A stretch of DNA of 64,000 nucleotides from the NCBI RefSeq assembly GCF_000016065.1, contig NC_009092.1, positions 3,410,001 through 3,474,000 of the forward strand. The letters are read 5' to 3'. The position numbers and the translations under genes were made by a program. A model generated the notes under the pieces. It did no database searches and was not told where the DNA came from. It saw only the letters and a list, made by a program, of their open reading frames with translations. Positions within the stretch are counted from its first letter, which is position 1. Every line of letters begins with the position of its first letter. This document shows, in pieces, positions 8,371 through 18,465 of this stretch. Source of the DNA: Shewanella loihica PV-4. GTDB taxonomy: Bacteria > Pseudomonadota > Gammaproteobacteria > Enterobacterales > Shewanellaceae.

Positions 8371-9164
8371 TAGCTCAGTCCTCCGTTGCGCGCCTTCTCA
8401 AGAAAACGTGCAAAACCTTCTTTACCCAACCAGAAATCCAGTGAGTGCTGTACACCATTACTGGTCAGTGTTGCACCCGATAGTGCGTCAACACCGTGAA
8501 CGCTCTCTGCAACGGCAGGGTTCTTAGTCACTTTGATAGCCAGGTTGCCTTGGTCATCATAAAGCTTCTTACCCTTCCACTTGGCGATCCACTTAGGGTT
8601 CTGAACTTCACCACCTAGGCCCGGAGTTTCACCCGAACCGGTAAAGTCGTAGTACACCAAGCTGCGAACTGTGTTCAGGTCAGACTCAACGGCCAGGAAG
8701 GCGTACATGGTTGACCATAGGCCGTAACCTTTAACCGGAATGATCACTGTCTGTAGTGTGCCAGCGTCATCACGTACCAGGTAAACCACGCCCTTGTTCG
8801 CCACACGCTTAACTGAAGCGATGTCGTGCTCAGGCTTGAAAGAGGTCTCTAGGGTGCGAGCCGCTTTCTCTGTGTCGAATGTGTCGGCGTTGCCTTCAAC
8901 CCAGTCACCAGACTTAAGGTCAACCAGCTTAGCTTCAACATACTTGTCGTAAGTCTCAAGGATCTTAGCCTTGCTGACTTCACCAGACTTAGTGTCTACC
9001 AGGCCAGCGGCTTCAAGAATGTACTTTTGCTTATCAAGCAATTTGTTTTCTTGTTGAGTTGGCTTAAGCAGTACGGCCGCAGTAGAAACGAATACCGAAC
9101 AGATAAAACATAATCCAACAACAACAAACAGCGTTCTACCGAACGAATCTTTATTACTAGCCAC
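8370..9164 (-). CDS. nqrC: Na+-translocating NADH:quinone reductase subunit C
   Basis: 264 residues with one N-terminal membrane helix and a periplasmic FMN domain. The S229-G230-A231-T232 motif ([10 protein letters not shown]) is where ApbE attaches FMN to Thr. The reading frame is open further upstream inside nqrB, but the family N-terminus ([13 protein letters not shown]) begins at GTG 9164, preceded by GGAGG. It overlaps the end of nqrB by 8 nt. Confidence 0.95.
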   Translation of the reverse strand: MASNKDSFGRTLFVVVGLCFICSVFVSTAAVLLKPTQQENKLLDKQKYILEAAGLVDTKSGEVSKAKILETYDKYVEAKLVDLKSGDWVEGNADTFDTEKAARTLETSFKPEHDIASVKRVANKGVVYLVRDDAGTLQTVIIPVKGYGLWSTMYAFLAVESDLNTVRSLVYYDFTGSGETPGLGGEVQNPKWIAKWKGKKLYDDQGNLAIKVTKNPAVAESVHGVDALSGATLTSNGVQHSLDFWLGKEGFARFLEKARNGGLS

Positions 9165-10356
9165 GAGCAATCCTCCGCTTGATATTCGCTTGAACCACGA
9201 AGTGGTCGAATAGCGGCGCAAATAGGTTGGCAAACAGGATGGCCAACATCATACCTTCTGGGAAAGCAGGGTTAATGACACGGATGAATACGGCCATAGC
9301 ACCAATCAAAATACCGTACGCCCACTTCGCTTGGTTGGTGAAAGACGCAGAAACTGGGTCAGTCGCCATGAACATCATACCGAAGGCAAAGCCACCCAGT
9401 ACCATGTGCCAGTACCAAGGCATCGCAAACATAGGGTTAGTGTCGCTACCGATAGCGTTAAGCAGCAGAGAGACGGCAATCATACCGACCATCACACCAC
9501 CAACGATGCGCCATGACGCGATACGGGTATAGATGATGACCAGACCACCTAACAGAATCGCCAGCGTAGACACTTCACCAACAGAACCTGGGATGAAACC
9601 AAGGAAGGCGTCCCACCAAGCTTGGTTAAAGCCATATTCCAGTGTGCCCTGTGCCGCTTGGCTCAGCGCCGTCGCACCAGAGAAACCGTCAGCAACCACC
9701 CAAGTGGTGTCGCCTGACATGTTTAGCGGGTAAGCGAAGAACAGGAAGGCACGGCCAGCCAGTGCTGGGTTAAGGAAGTTACGTCCGGTACCACCGAAGA
9801 TCTCTTTCGCCACGACCACACCGAAGGTGATACCCAGCGCCACCATCCATAGCGGAATGGTTGCCGGCAGTGTCAGGGCAAACAGGATAGAGGTAACGAA
9901 GAAGCCTTCGTTAACTTCGTGGCCACGTACCGTAGCAAACAGCACTTCCCAGATACCACCCACGGCGAAGGTCACCGCGTAGATAGGCAGGAACCAACAG
10001 GCGCCATACCACATCAGGGCAGCAACACCCGAGTCAGCCGTCAGCTCAGTACCGAACAGGCCAAACAATGCAGTTTGCCAGGTATCCGGCGTCGCAAAGC
10101 CAGCGAGCAAGGCATCTTGTGCCTGAAGACCCACGTTGTACATACCCACGAACATCGCAGGGAATGCACAGGCCCAAACCGTAATCATCATACGCTTCAG
10201 GTCTAAGTTATCACGCACATGGGTACGCCCCTTGTTTACGTGACCTGGGGTATAAAATACCGTGTATGCCGCTTCGAACAGCGCATACCATTTCTCGTAT
10301 TTCCCGCCCTTCTCAAACTGGGGTTCAATACTTTTGAAAAACTGTTTCAAGCCCAT
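9157..10356 (-). CDS. nqrB: Na+-translocating NADH:quinone reductase subunit B
   Basis: 399 residues, about ten membrane helices. It carries covalent FMN on T229 in [10 protein letters not shown], matching the SGAT motif of Vibrio NqrB, as well as riboflavin and the main Na+ path. [20 protein letters not shown] is the conserved segment near the quinone and sodium region. The start codon overlaps the nqrA stop (TAATG). Confidence 0.97.
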   Translation of the reverse strand: MGLKQFFKSIEPQFEKGGKYEKWYALFEAAYTVFYTPGHVNKGRTHVRDNLDLKRMMITVWACAFPAMFVGMYNVGLQAQDALLAGFATPDTWQTALFGLFGTELTADSGVAALMWYGACWFLPIYAVTFAVGGIWEVLFATVRGHEVNEGFFVTSILFALTLPATIPLWMVALGITFGVVVAKEIFGGTGRNFLNPALAGRAFLFFAYPLNMSGDTTWVVADGFSGATALSQAAQGTLEYGFNQAWWDAFLGFIPGSVGEVSTLAILLGGLVIIYTRIASWRIVGGVMVGMIAVSLLLNAIGSDTNPMFAMPWYWHMVLGGFAFGMMFMATDPVSASFTNQAKWAYGILIGAMAVFIRVINPAFPEGMMLAILFANLFAPLFDHFVVQANIKRRIARG

Positions 10357-11690
10357 TAGCCTTCCCTCACAATCGTATCTAGGCAGTCGCGTAGGTACGA
10401 CGCGTAGTCATACTTACCAGGACATACGAAAGTACATAGTGCCAAATCTTCTTCGTCTAACTCTAACGCGCCTAAGGCAGCTGCGCCGTCGGTATCGCCT
10501 GACACCAGGTCACGCAATAGCATGGTAGGAAGAATGTCGAGAGGCATAACACGCTCATAGTTGCCGATAGGCACCATGGCACGGTCAGAGCCCCCTGTGC
10601 TGGTCGTCATGTTAAACAGACGAGACGGTGACAGGTGACCCAGGAAAGCGCGCGTGATAGAGAACTTGTTGGCACCAGGCATAGCCCAGCCGATAAATTC
10701 TTGTTCGCGGCCTTCTTCAAGCAGAGAAACCTGGTTAAAGAAACGTCCCAAGTAGGCGTGTGGGCCAGTTGCCGTCTTACCAGAAAGCACAGAACCTGCG
10801 ATAACGCGTACATCGCCTTGGGCTGTTTCACCGGCAGTTAGCTCAGCAATAGAGGCGCCACTGTGAGTGCGTACGAGTCTAGGCTTAAGCGCCTTAGGAC
10901 CCGCAATCGCTACCACGCGCTGAGTGTTTAGCTCACCAGTAGTAAATAGTTGACCGATTGCGATCACATCTTGATAGCCAACATGCCAAACGGTGCGTTT
11001 AGCCGATGCAGGCAGAACAAAATGGATATGAGTACCAGCAAGACCCGCAGGGTGCGGACCGGCAAACTCTTCGACTTGTGCGTTGGCCGCAGGAATATCG
11101 GCTCCTGGCGCCTTACACAGATACACCTTACCTTCAGTCAATCGTGCAAGGACTCTTAAGCCATTGGCAAAGTCTTCCTTGTGCTCGTTAATGATAACGG
11201 CAGGATCGGCAGCAAGCGGTTGGGTATCGATAGCGGTCACAAAAATACCGGCAGGCGTTGAGTCAACTGCGGGTGCTTTGCTGAAAGGACGCGTGCGCAA
11301 TGCAGGCCACATACCTGATTCGATCAGGTTGTCGCGTACGAGTTGCGGCTCTAGGGTGTCTAACGCTGCGGCATCGTATTTAGCGAAAGAAACGCTGTCG
11401 TCTCCCTCTACTTCGATGACGACAGACTGAAGAACACGCTGGGCGCCCCGGTTAATTTCTGAGATGGTGCCACTGGCTAAAGCAGTATATTTAACGCCAG
11501 GATTCTTTTTGTCTTCAAAAATCACCTGACCTTTCTGCACTTTATCACCCACTTTGATCTTCATCGTGGGGCGCAGGCCAATATACTCTTCACCCAAAGT
11601 AGCTACGTGTTTAATGGCTGGGCCATTATGGATAACTTGCTCTGGTCCGCCTGTTATAGGCAGGTCCAATCCTTTCTTTATTGTAATCAT
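10356..11690 (-). CDS. nqrA: Na+-translocating NADH:quinone reductase subunit A
   Basis: 444 residues, the length expected for NqrA, the cytoplasmic peripheral subunit implicated in ubiquinone binding. It begins [14 protein letters not shown] as in the family. The frame extends 23 codons further upstream, without support. The ribosome site is weak (GTGGAT close to ATG), so the start is fixed by family similarity. First gene of the nqr operon; its promoter must lie in 11691-11900. Confidence 0.95.
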   Translation of the reverse strand: MITIKKGLDLPITGGPEQVIHNGPAIKHVATLGEEYIGLRPTMKIKVGDKVQKGQVIFEDKKNPGVKYTALASGTISEINRGAQRVLQSVVIEVEGDDSVSFAKYDAAALDTLEPQLVRDNLIESGMWPALRTRPFSKAPAVDSTPAGIFVTAIDTQPLAADPAVIINEHKEDFANGLRVLARLTEGKVYLCKAPGADIPAANAQVEEFAGPHPAGLAGTHIHFVLPASAKRTVWHVGYQDVIAIGQLFTTGELNTQRVVAIAGPKALKPRLVRTHSGASIAELTAGETAQGDVRVIAGSVLSGKTATGPHAYLGRFFNQVSLLEEGREQEFIGWAMPGANKFSITRAFLGHLSPSRLFNMTTSTGGSDRAMVPIGNYERVMPLDILPTMLLRDLVSGDTDGAAALGALELDEEDLALCTFVCPGKYDYASYLRDCLDTIVREG

Positions 11691-12268
11691 ATCCACAAGC
11701 ACTACGTTTATGAAGGAAAGATAATGCGTCGCGTTCCTGCTAAATGAGATAGATTTCAAACATCAGCTATCGCATTGAGCTAGCGCAGATTTATTACAGA
11801 AATGCGATCGCAATCACGCTGGTCGGGCGCATTTTACCGTAAATAATTGCTTATCGCCATGAAAAATACGGGTGTTTTAAAAGGGATGCGGGGATTTTTA
11901 CAGTGAGGAGTAGATCACAGTTCGAGAGATTTTTATGATTTAGGTAAACGGAAATTAATTTAGCCCCCTGTCCTAGCAGGGTTATATGGATTTGCGAAGC
12001 AAAATCGCCCCCTAAAACGCGCTTTTTTTCACCTCTTTTTAACGCATAAAAAATCGGCGAAAAGCCGGACTGTTCGACTAAAGTTTAACCACACCATAAG
12101 CCAAACTCAGGCAGAAGTCGGCGTCTATTTGAGCATCACGAGCCAGATGCACACTGCCACCAAGCACTAAAAAGACGATACAGATAGCCAAAAAGCAGCC
12201 TAAGCTGCTTTTTATGACATTTTACCACTCAGATTAGCACTCTGATGACGCTAAATTCCGAGGCGAAG
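11691..12268. other. 578-bp intergenic region between nqrA and luxS
   Basis: Holds the nqr promoter region (near the palindrome TGCGATCGCA at about 11804), a weak leftward terminator (12048-12068: short CGGC/GCCG stem then six T) and the luxS terminator (12190-12213). A 37-codon leftward frame at 12078-12191 with a hydrophobic start is discussed under findings. Nothing else was seen. Confidence 0.55.
12190..12213. terminator. Terminator after luxS
   Basis: Perfect 10-bp stem AAAAAGCAGC / GCTGCTTTTT with a CTAA loop, symmetric so usable in both directions. It is about 55 nt after the luxS stop. Confidence 0.85.
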
Positions 12269-12778
12269 TTACAGACCCTTTAGGATCTCATCGCTAAGTT
12301 TCAGATCGTCATTGCGATTCACATTCACCCCGGCGGCGATGATGTTCTTGGCGATCTCCTTGGCCTGCTCCAAAGAGTGCATCTCATAGGTGCCACACTG
12401 GTATTCGTTCAGCTCAGGGATCTCAGACTGCTGCTTGACCTTGAGCACATCTTCCATGGCGGCCAACCAACACTCGGCCACTTCGGCCTCTTTCGGCGTG
12501 CCGATGAGGCTCATGTAGAAACCGGTACGACAACCCATGGGCGAGATATCGATGATCTCGACACGATCGCTGTTGAGGTGGTCACGCATAAAGCCAGCAA
12601 AGAGATGCTCCAGGGTGTGAATGCCGCGCTCGCTCAGGATCTCCTTATTAGGCACGCAGAAACGCAGATCGAAGACGGTAATGGTATCGCCCTTGGGGGT
12701 GGTCATCGTCTTGGCGACGCGCACGGCAGGGGCGTTCATGCGGGTATGATCTACGGTGAAGCTATCGAGTAACGGCAT
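12269..12778 (-). CDS. luxS: S-ribosylhomocysteine lyase (AI-2 synthase)
   Basis: 169 residues. The metal site is intact: H54-T-L-E57-H58 plus the Cys of [10 protein letters not shown] (83). It splits S-ribosylhomocysteine into homocysteine and the autoinducer-2 precursor DPD, in the activated methyl cycle. GGGAG lies 9 nt before the ATG. The gene stands alone, with a leader that can form two hairpins (12824-12874). Confidence 0.97.
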   Translation of the reverse strand: MPLLDSFTVDHTRMNAPAVRVAKTMTTPKGDTITVFDLRFCVPNKEILSERGIHTLEHLFAGFMRDHLNSDRVEIIDISPMGCRTGFYMSLIGTPKEAEVAECWLAAMEDVLKVKQQSEIPELNEYQCGTYEMHSLEQAKEIAKNIIAAGVNVNRNDDLKLSDEILKGL

Positions 12779-12823
12779 TATTATTCTCCCAAAATGGTGA
12801 TGCTCAAACTATCTACTTGCCAA

Positions 12824-12874
12824 CATACTGAGCACCAGTATGGCGTGCGGCGACAGGGTGTTCCCTCGCGCCGC
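12824..12874 (-). promoter_or_regulatory. Two tandem hairpins in the luxS leader region
   Basis: CATACTG-loop-CAGTATG (7-bp stem, 12824-12842), and a second stem GCGGCG/CGCCGC with an inner GGG/CCC pair (12847-12874), lie 46 to 96 nt upstream of luxS. They would be transcribed only if the promoter is further upstream, which I could not locate. Confidence 0.35.
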
Positions 12875-12948
12875 GATAGACCTACACAATATGCGGTAGG
12901 TGCCGGGGAAAGTAAAGTGAACTTAGCTCAAGGCCTAGAAACCAAAAA

Positions 12949-12975
12949 ACCACAGCGGCGGTTACCTGCTGTGGT
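12949..12975 (-). terminator. Terminator after bolA
   Basis: On the minus strand ACCACAGC and GCTGTGGT pair (8 bp, 11-nt loop) and run into TTTTTTGG. It is 63 nt after the bolA stop and lies just ahead of the luxS leader, so it insulates the two genes. Confidence 0.8.
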
Positions 12976-13037
12976 CTTTGTATGGCGCAATCATATGGGT
13001 CATTAGGGCCGGTTGCTAGGGTTGAGCCCTTACACCT

Positions 13038-13337
13038 TTAGCCCTTACATTTTGGCGAGTTAGGCACCTGCACCTCTTGGTCCCACTCTTCGGGGGTAAA
13101 GGTGTGCATAGACAGGGCATGGAGCCCGGCGTCGAACTGCGCCTTGAGCGCCTCGTTGACTGCTCGATGACGGCCGATGAGACGCTGGCCCTCGAACGCG
13201 GCGCTGGCGACGATCACCTTAAAGTGGGTCTCGGAATTTGGCGGCACATGGTGGTTGTCGCTCTCGTTGATCACCTCAAGATGCACAGGGGCTAAGACTT
13301 GGGTGAGCGTATCGATTATCTGCTGTTTTACTGACAT
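13038..13337 (-). CDS. bolA: BolA family protein
   Basis: 99 residues of the BolA/IbaG fold. FKVIVASAAFEGQRLIGRHRAVNEAL carries the signature loop and helix-turn-helix-like region, and GLHALSMHTFTPEEW is the conserved C-terminal part. BolA proteins bind monothiol glutaredoxin with a shared 2Fe-2S cluster and affect iron handling and cell shape. It ends with a Cys near the C-terminus (SPKCKG). In E. coli bolA neighbours yajG and ampG; here those genes lie 5 kb away. Confidence 0.93.
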   Translation of the reverse strand: MSVKQQIIDTLTQVLAPVHLEVINESDNHHVPPNSETHFKVIVASAAFEGQRLIGRHRAVNEALKAQFDAGLHALSMHTFTPEEWDQEVQVPNSPKCKG

Positions 13338-13462
13338 GGCTATCGTCTCTATCGAATAGAAAACTTAAGTGGCCGCAGAGTACTGTGAGTGGCAACAAAG
13401 ATCAACTCTCCATCACCCAGACTCCGCAGGCGATCACTTAACCCACAGTCCTTGCCTCTAGC

Positions 13463-13966
13463 TTAGGTCAGGCTGACTCTGGCATCTTGGGAGACGTTTT
13501 CCAACAGCTCGATAATGCTGTCGCCGCTGATCTCATCGGGCACGGATACAGCCAACTTGGCCGAGAATACCGTCTGCCCCAGGGTAGAGACATGGACCCG
13601 GTTGCACTCCATCTGCTCCACCTCGAGATCCAGGTTGGAGAGGATATCGACTATCTCCCGCGTCAGTCCGGGCCTGTCTGAGCAGTCCACATTAAATCTC
13701 AGGCTGCGGGTGTGTTCGCTCAAAACCTCGGCCATGTCGCTGAAGCTAAAGACAAGTTCGGGGAACTGCTGCACAAAATCGGCCTGCAGTGAGGCGACTT
13801 TATCCCCGGCGATCGCTACCTTCATCAAGGCGGCAAACCAGGCATCCATCTTGATCACCTTGCTGCTTAACCACTCGCCACCCGCCTCACGGGTCAGGTT
13901 AGCCATCGCCTTCACCACCCCAGGGGTGACAATACCCGTTACCGTGGTCACGAACATCTTATTCAT
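13463..13966 (-). CDS. ACT-domain regulator, GcvR-like
   Basis: 167 residues made of two ACT domains (about 4-80 and 88-165; the second starts RFNVDCSDRPGLTREIVDIL). The architecture is that of GcvR, which restrains the glycine-cleavage activator GcvA, but this copy is shorter than E. coli GcvR and could be a related paralogue. ATG at 13966 follows AAGGAG by 6 nt; a TTG two codons upstream is unlikely. The function is inferred from the architecture only. Confidence 0.8.
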   Translation of the reverse strand: MNKMFVTTVTGIVTPGVVKAMANLTREAGGEWLSSKVIKMDAWFAALMKVAIAGDKVASLQADFVQQFPELVFSFSDMAEVLSEHTRSLRFNVDCSDRPGLTREIVDILSNLDLEVEQMECNRVHVSTLGQTVFSAKLAVSVPDEISGDSIIELLENVSQDARVSLT

Positions 13967-14095
13967 AAGCAACTCCTTCTGGTGGTTATAGGGTCACACA
14001 GACATTGTGCGACACACCTGCTCACGATGAGAATAAAACTTTCATCCCTGCAAAGGTGAGAGCTAGCTTACACTTCCCGCCTCGGCGCGATCACT

Positions 14096-14743
14096 TTACC
14101 CCTGATGAAAGTGTGGAATTAAATGCCGATAGGTCAAGTTTAGTCTAGGCTGGGTTACCTTGGCTCGTTTCGGCAGCGCATGTTGCCAGCTCGACTGCAT
14201 GGGCCAGTGCATGATCAACAGATCGCCGCTATTGAGCATCAGCTCGACCTTGGTGTTACTCTGAGTATGGCGCAGAAAGAAAGAGCGACTGGCCCCGAGT
14301 GTCACTGAGGCGATATCCGAGCCCGGCACGATCTCGGCCTCATCGTCGCTGTGCCAGCCCATGGTGTCGCTGCCGTCACGATAATGATTGACCAGCACGC
14401 CATTGCTTACCAGGCCAAAGTCACGCTGCAGTTTCTGCCGCAGGCGCAGGGCATACTTGGGCCAAGGCTCGGCGCGAATGAAGAGGCCTGAATAGAGATA
14501 ATCGCAGCCGTCGTCGCCAAACCATACCTGACGTCTGGGGATGGGATGGGTGCGGCCAAAGAGTGTCAGCGCTGGTCGGCTGAAGGGATAGTGCTCGGCC
14601 TCATCGATCAAGGCGCCTTGCTGAGCCTGATTGAGATACCCAGGGATCAGGGTAATAGGCGGCCTGGGAGTCTGTTGCTGCGCAGCCCCTTCATCTTTGG
14701 CCTCGTGACCTATATCTTCAAACCCAAACCCTTGCTGTTGCAT
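14096..14743 (-). CDS. alkB: AlkB-like 2-oxoglutarate/Fe(II) dioxygenase
   Basis: 215 residues. The iron ligands are H131-S-D133 and H188 (WQHALPKR); R200 and R206 in PRLNLTYR bind 2-oxoglutarate. [17 protein letters not shown] is closer to the ALKBH2/3-type subgroup than to E. coli AlkB. It is likely to remove alkyl groups from 1-methyladenine and 3-methylcytosine in DNA or RNA. The first 25 residues are Gln-rich and probably disordered. Not linked to ada. Confidence 0.9.
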   Translation of the reverse strand: MQQQGFGFEDIGHEAKDEGAAQQQTPRPPITLIPGYLNQAQQGALIDEAEHYPFSRPALTLFGRTHPIPRRQVWFGDDGCDYLYSGLFIRAEPWPKYALRLRQKLQRDFGLVSNGVLVNHYRDGSDTMGWHSDDEAEIVPGSDIASVTLGASRSFFLRHTQSNTKVELMLNSGDLLIMHWPMQSSWQHALPKRAKVTQPRLNLTYRHLIPHFHQG

Positions 14744-14853
14744 TTGTCGCTTCCTACTCGCCTAGTCACCTAACTCACACATCGCCAGGCATATACCTCG
14801 CGGAGCAAATCTGCGATAATCGCCGCCCCAATTTTCAAAGTAGCAGCCTAGCC

Positions 14854-16059
14854 ATGACAACTCAATTCTCCGTTGCCGATATCGAGCTGAGTCTCTCCCG
14901 TTATCCCGCCAATCAGGTCTCTAACCTGCAGGCCTGGGATGCAGCGGACGAGCACCTGATAAAACACCTAAAGGAGATTGAGCAGAAGGCTGATAACACA
15001 GCCGTCATCAACGACAGCTTCGGCGCCCTGTGCGCCGCCCTCACCGCCCAGGCGGCCGACTGGCCTATCTGGGTAGAGACAGATGCTAAGACGAGTCAGC
15101 TAGGCACGCTGCAAAACTTCAACGCTAATCGGCTTAGCGATAGTAACCTCACCTGGCTCAACAGCCGCGAGCTGCCGCCCCAAGGCATAAACCTGGTGCT
15201 GATGAAACTGCCGAAGAACCTCAACTATTTTATCCACCAGCTGCAGCGCCTGTCTCAGTCGCTGGCGCCCAACACCCCTGTGTATATTGGCGCCAAGGCC
15301 AAGTCGATCAATAAGGCGCTGCTGGAGACCATCGCCAAGCATCTGGGGCCTGCCAGCGCCAGCCTGGCCTGGAAGAAGACCCGGGTGATCACCTGTATCG
15401 CCGACGGTAAACCAAGAGCCCTGCCGAGCGAGGTGAGCTGGGCGGTGAAGGAGTTTAACCTCAGCATCAGCAACCTTAGCAATGTCTTCGCCGCCAACAA
15501 GCTGGATATCGGCGCCCGCATCATGCTGGACAATCTGCCCGAAGGCCATTTCGACACCATAGTGGATCTCGGCTGCGGCAACGGCATCCTGGGGCTGCGG
15601 GCCAAGCAGTGTTATCCGAACGCTGAGGTTCATTTCGTAGATGACTCAGAGATGGCCATCACCTCGGCGAGACAAAACTGGCAGGCGAACAAGCTCGATA
15701 ACCCAGAGCAAGCCAAGCCTCAGGGGCACTTTCACTGGGATGACTGCCTGACCCACCTGGGCGATGAGGTGAAACCGGATCTGGTGCTCTGTAATCCCCC
15801 CTTTCATCAGGGTGAGGCTATTACAGATCATATCGCCTGGCAGATGTTTCTAGATGCCTTCCACCAGCTCAGGCCAGGCGGCATGTTGCAGGTGGTGGGC
15901 AATCGCCACCTGGGCTACCACGTCAAGCTCAAGCGGATCTTTAAAAACTGCGAAACAGCCGCCTCTAACGGCAAGTTTGTGATCTTGCGGGCCATCAAGT
16001 CAGCAAAAGAGCCGGTTAAACCGGCTAAAGATGTGAACGAGCCAGACCACCAAAGCTGA
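14854..16059 (+). CDS. rlmG: 23S rRNA (guanine-1835 N2) methyltransferase
   Basis: 401 residues with two methyltransferase-like halves: a degenerate N-terminal one and an active C-terminal one. The latter has [14 protein letters not shown] for SAM binding and C313-N-P-P-F317 as the catalytic NPPF motif. The layout and length fit RlmG (378 in E. coli) rather than RsmC. It transcribes away from alkB, and a strong terminator follows. Confidence 0.93.
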   Translation: MTTQFSVADIELSLSRYPANQVSNLQAWDAADEHLIKHLKEIEQKADNTAVINDSFGALCAALTAQAADWPIWVETDAKTSQLGTLQNFNANRLSDSNLTWLNSRELPPQGINLVLMKLPKNLNYFIHQLQRLSQSLAPNTPVYIGAKAKSINKALLETIAKHLGPASASLAWKKTRVITCIADGKPRALPSEVSWAVKEFNLSISNLSNVFAANKLDIGARIMLDNLPEGHFDTIVDLGCGNGILGLRAKQCYPNAEVHFVDDSEMAITSARQNWQANKLDNPEQAKPQGHFHWDDCLTHLGDEVKPDLVLCNPPFHQGEAITDHIAWQMFLDAFHQLRPGGMLQVVGNRHLGYHVKLKRIFKNCETAASNGKFVILRAIKSAKEPVKPAKDVNEPDHQS

Positions 16060-16118
16060 TGGCTCGGCCAGCAGACCGAATCTGACCAGCGCGTAACTTA
16101 ACTTGCGAACACAAAAAA

Positions 16119-16142
16119 CAGGGCCTGGGCCCTGTTTTTTTT
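16119..16142 (+). terminator. Terminator after rlmG
   Basis: CAGGGC/GCCCTG stem with a CTGG loop, A-tract before and nine T after. It can also serve the leftward gene at 16234-17148 in the reverse direction. Confidence 0.85.
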
Positions 16143-16233
16143 TATGAGTCGAGCTTAACGGTTAATTAGAGACTACTTCCCTCTAGATCACCAAGCGATT
16201 CTTTTATTAATCTTGCTTTTATTAACCTTGCTT

Positions 16234-17148
16234 TTATGAGGCAAGCTTACGCTCGGGCTCGGCATCGGCATCGGCATCGGCAATCTTATCTTGCGGCTCA
16301 GGCGCCGCCGGCGGTGCAAACATCAAAGCAAGGCGCTGCTTAAGGCTTAGCCCAGGCGAGAAAGCCTCGCTAAACATCGCCTTCCACTCGCTAAAGGTAA
16401 CCACCAAGGGATTAAAGCTGTTCACCGGCTTGGTGATGCCATACTCCACCGTCTCCTCTTCCTTAACATAGGTGCCAAACAGGCGATCCCAGATGATCAA
16501 CACCCCGGCGTAGTTCTTATCTATATATTGCGGATTGCGCCCATGGTGCACCCTGTGATGGGATGGGGTGTTAAACACCCACTCCAGCGGCCCCAGCGTC
16601 TTAATCGCCTGGGTATGGACGAAAAACTGCAGTCCCAGATTAAGCAGCACGGCAAACACCACCCAGTTAGGATCGAAGCCGACCACCACCAGCGGCAGCC
16701 AGAAGATCCACATGCCGGCAAAGGGGTACATCAGGCTCTGCCTGAAGGCGGTGCTGAAGTTCATGCGCTCCGAGCTATGGTGCGCCACGTGGGCCGCCCA
16801 CATCCAGCGCACCCTGTGGCTGGCGCGGTGGAACCAGTAATAACAGAAGTCCTGGGCAATAATCAGTGCGATAAAGCTGCCCAGGCCCATCTGAATATCC
16901 AGCAGACGCCAGTCGAACGCCCACAGATAAAGCTTGGCGATCAATAACCCGGTGAGAATATCAGCTCCCTGATGCAGGCCCGCCAGGGTAAAGTTACACA
17001 GCACCTCGGGCAGATGATAGCGGGCATTATCGGGCAGACGACCACGACGGTCCCCAAAATACCACTCGGCCAGGATACAGACAAAAAACAGCGGCGCCAG
17101 CACGAGTAACAGCACCTCGGGGTGCGCGATGAGTGAATTAAAATCCAT
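16234..17148 (-). CDS. Sterol desaturase / fatty acid hydroxylase family membrane protein
   Basis: 304 residues with four or five membrane helices. The di-iron histidine clusters are complete: WFHRASHRVRWMW, HVAHHSS and HHRVHHGRNP, with the late NYAGVLIIWDRLFGTY motif. The family uses O2 to hydroxylate or desaturate lipid chains; the lipid substrate cannot be told from sequence. The tail holds a 6-bp repeat (16261-16278) encoding Asp-Ala pairs. It is 63 nt downstream of the DUF2804 gene on the same strand, so the two may be cotranscribed. Confidence 0.9.
   Translation of the reverse strand: MDFNSLIAHPEVLLLVLAPLFFVCILAEWYFGDRRGRLPDNARYHLPEVLCNFTLAGLHQGADILTGLLIAKLYLWAFDWRLLDIQMGLGSFIALIIAQDFCYYWFHRASHRVRWMWAAHVAHHSSERMNFSTAFRQSLMYPFAGMWIFWLPLVVVGFDPNWVVFAVLLNLGLQFFVHTQAIKTLGPLEWVFNTPSHHRVHHGRNPQYIDKNYAGVLIIWDRLFGTYVKEEETVEYGITKPVNSFNPLVVTFSEWKAMFSEAFSPGLSLKQRLALMFAPPAAPEPQDKIADADADAEPERKLAS
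16261..16278 (-). repeat. GGCATC hexamer repeat in the hydroxylase tail
   Basis: Three perfect GGCATC units followed by a partial one encode the Asp-Ala-Asp-Ala-Asp-Ala run near the C-terminus. In-frame copy changes would only vary tail length. Confidence 0.6.
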
Positions 17149-17211
17149 CTAATTATTCCTTTATATTCCCTAAGTTATTTCCTAAGCACGTCCTACCAGC
17201 GAGCAACGTCC

Positions 17212-18264
17212 CTACCAGCGGGCAAAGTGATCTTCGGTTAAGCCAAGCAGATTATCTATGTAGTGAGTACGCCCCAGGCCATCGCGGATCTCGCCGTCGA
17301 AATAGCCCAGGTACTGCCTGAAGTTACTCTTCAGCAGCCAGAGGTTGAGCTTCTCCTGGCGGCGATTGAGCGGGCGGAAGTTGAGCGCCACCCGGCCGTC
17401 CTGGGAGCTTATCTGCCAGCTGGCATCGTCATGTACTTCGGGCGCGCGGCTAAAGGCAAAATGCACCGGCCCCAGCAGATGACGCTCGCCGTTGACCCAA
17501 AATACATTCTCGTTGCAGCCGGTCTCATTCACCCCCGCCGCCAGGTTGAGGCCGAGCAAATCATCGCCCTGATAGCCATTGATACTGGCCCAGCGCCAGC
17601 TGGTCTCACGGCGCATATAACCGGCGGAAAAATCATAGCCCGCCAGGGCACGGTTGAGGGGCTGTGGCTCATGATGAATGGTGAGGCTGCCGCCTACCTT
17701 GAGGCCGTTGTGCTTCTGGGTATAGGTCCAGCCGCTATAGCCTGTCGGGTTGCACATGGCCATGGGCAGGCTAAGGGGCATAGGCGTGAGCACCAACTCG
17801 GCCTTGATCTGCCCCGTGTCGACATTAAGCTGCCATATTCCCTCGACTATCTCTATGGTCACCTTCCCTTTGCCGCTAGAGAGCTGCGCCCGGCCATTCC
17901 AGGGGGAGTCTGCCAGTTGGCAGCCCATGGCCAGGGGCTTGAGCCAGGTGGTTTCCACCAGCTGATTGGCCTTGATGTCATAGAGGTAACAGAAACCTGT
18001 GCCGGCGTAGCGGATATCGGCGATGGCGACCCCAATCACGTACCTTGGCGTCACCACAGAGACAAACTGAAACTGCTTAAAATGAAAATGCCGCGCGAGA
18101 TGACTGGCGGGCTTGTCCATCACATTGGTATAGCGAAAGTGCTCCAGGCCAAAGGATTTGACCGGACCATCGAAGTGACCATATTGCACCTGGCCCGAGT
18201 TTGAGATCAGGCTATCCGGCGCCCCCAGGGTCTGCACCGCGCCGGATTGAATATCCATCTTCAT
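17212..18264 (-). CDS. DUF2804 protein
   Basis: 350 residues of the DUF2804 family, whose biochemical role I do not know. No signal peptide or membrane helix. The protein is beta-rich with many Trp and Tyr; notable segments are NPTGYSGWTYTQKH, RRETSWRWASINGY and NLAAGVNETGCNENVFWVNG. Similar folds occur in lipocalin-like or carotenoid-hydratase-like lipid proteins, but that is only a suggestion. It lies upstream of the fatty acid hydroxylase gene on the same strand. Confidence 0.75.
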   Translation of the reverse strand: MKMDIQSGAVQTLGAPDSLISNSGQVQYGHFDGPVKSFGLEHFRYTNVMDKPASHLARHFHFKQFQFVSVVTPRYVIGVAIADIRYAGTGFCYLYDIKANQLVETTWLKPLAMGCQLADSPWNGRAQLSSGKGKVTIEIVEGIWQLNVDTGQIKAELVLTPMPLSLPMAMCNPTGYSGWTYTQKHNGLKVGGSLTIHHEPQPLNRALAGYDFSAGYMRRETSWRWASINGYQGDDLLGLNLAAGVNETGCNENVFWVNGERHLLGPVHFAFSRAPEVHDDASWQISSQDGRVALNFRPLNRRQEKLNLWLLKSNFRQYLGYFDGEIRDGLGRTHYIDNLLGLTEDHFARW

Positions 18265-18465
18265 TGCTTGTTATCTTTCTTATCTTTGTTATCTGGCTGA
18301 CGGCCACTTGGCCGCGCCTTTTTAGTGGAATTTTTACTCTAACGCTTTCTGGTTTAAGTTAAAACCCCGGCGAGCAACAAAGCCTTAACAAACAGGTCAC
18401 CCACTGGCATCCAATGAGGATTCTGGTATGCTGATGCCACCTTTTTTACAGCATGATTTTCCGCT

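Noticed and set aside
17263..18204. 313-codon rightward open frame
   Set aside because: Antisense to the DUF2804 gene, with no ribosome site or recognisable motifs.
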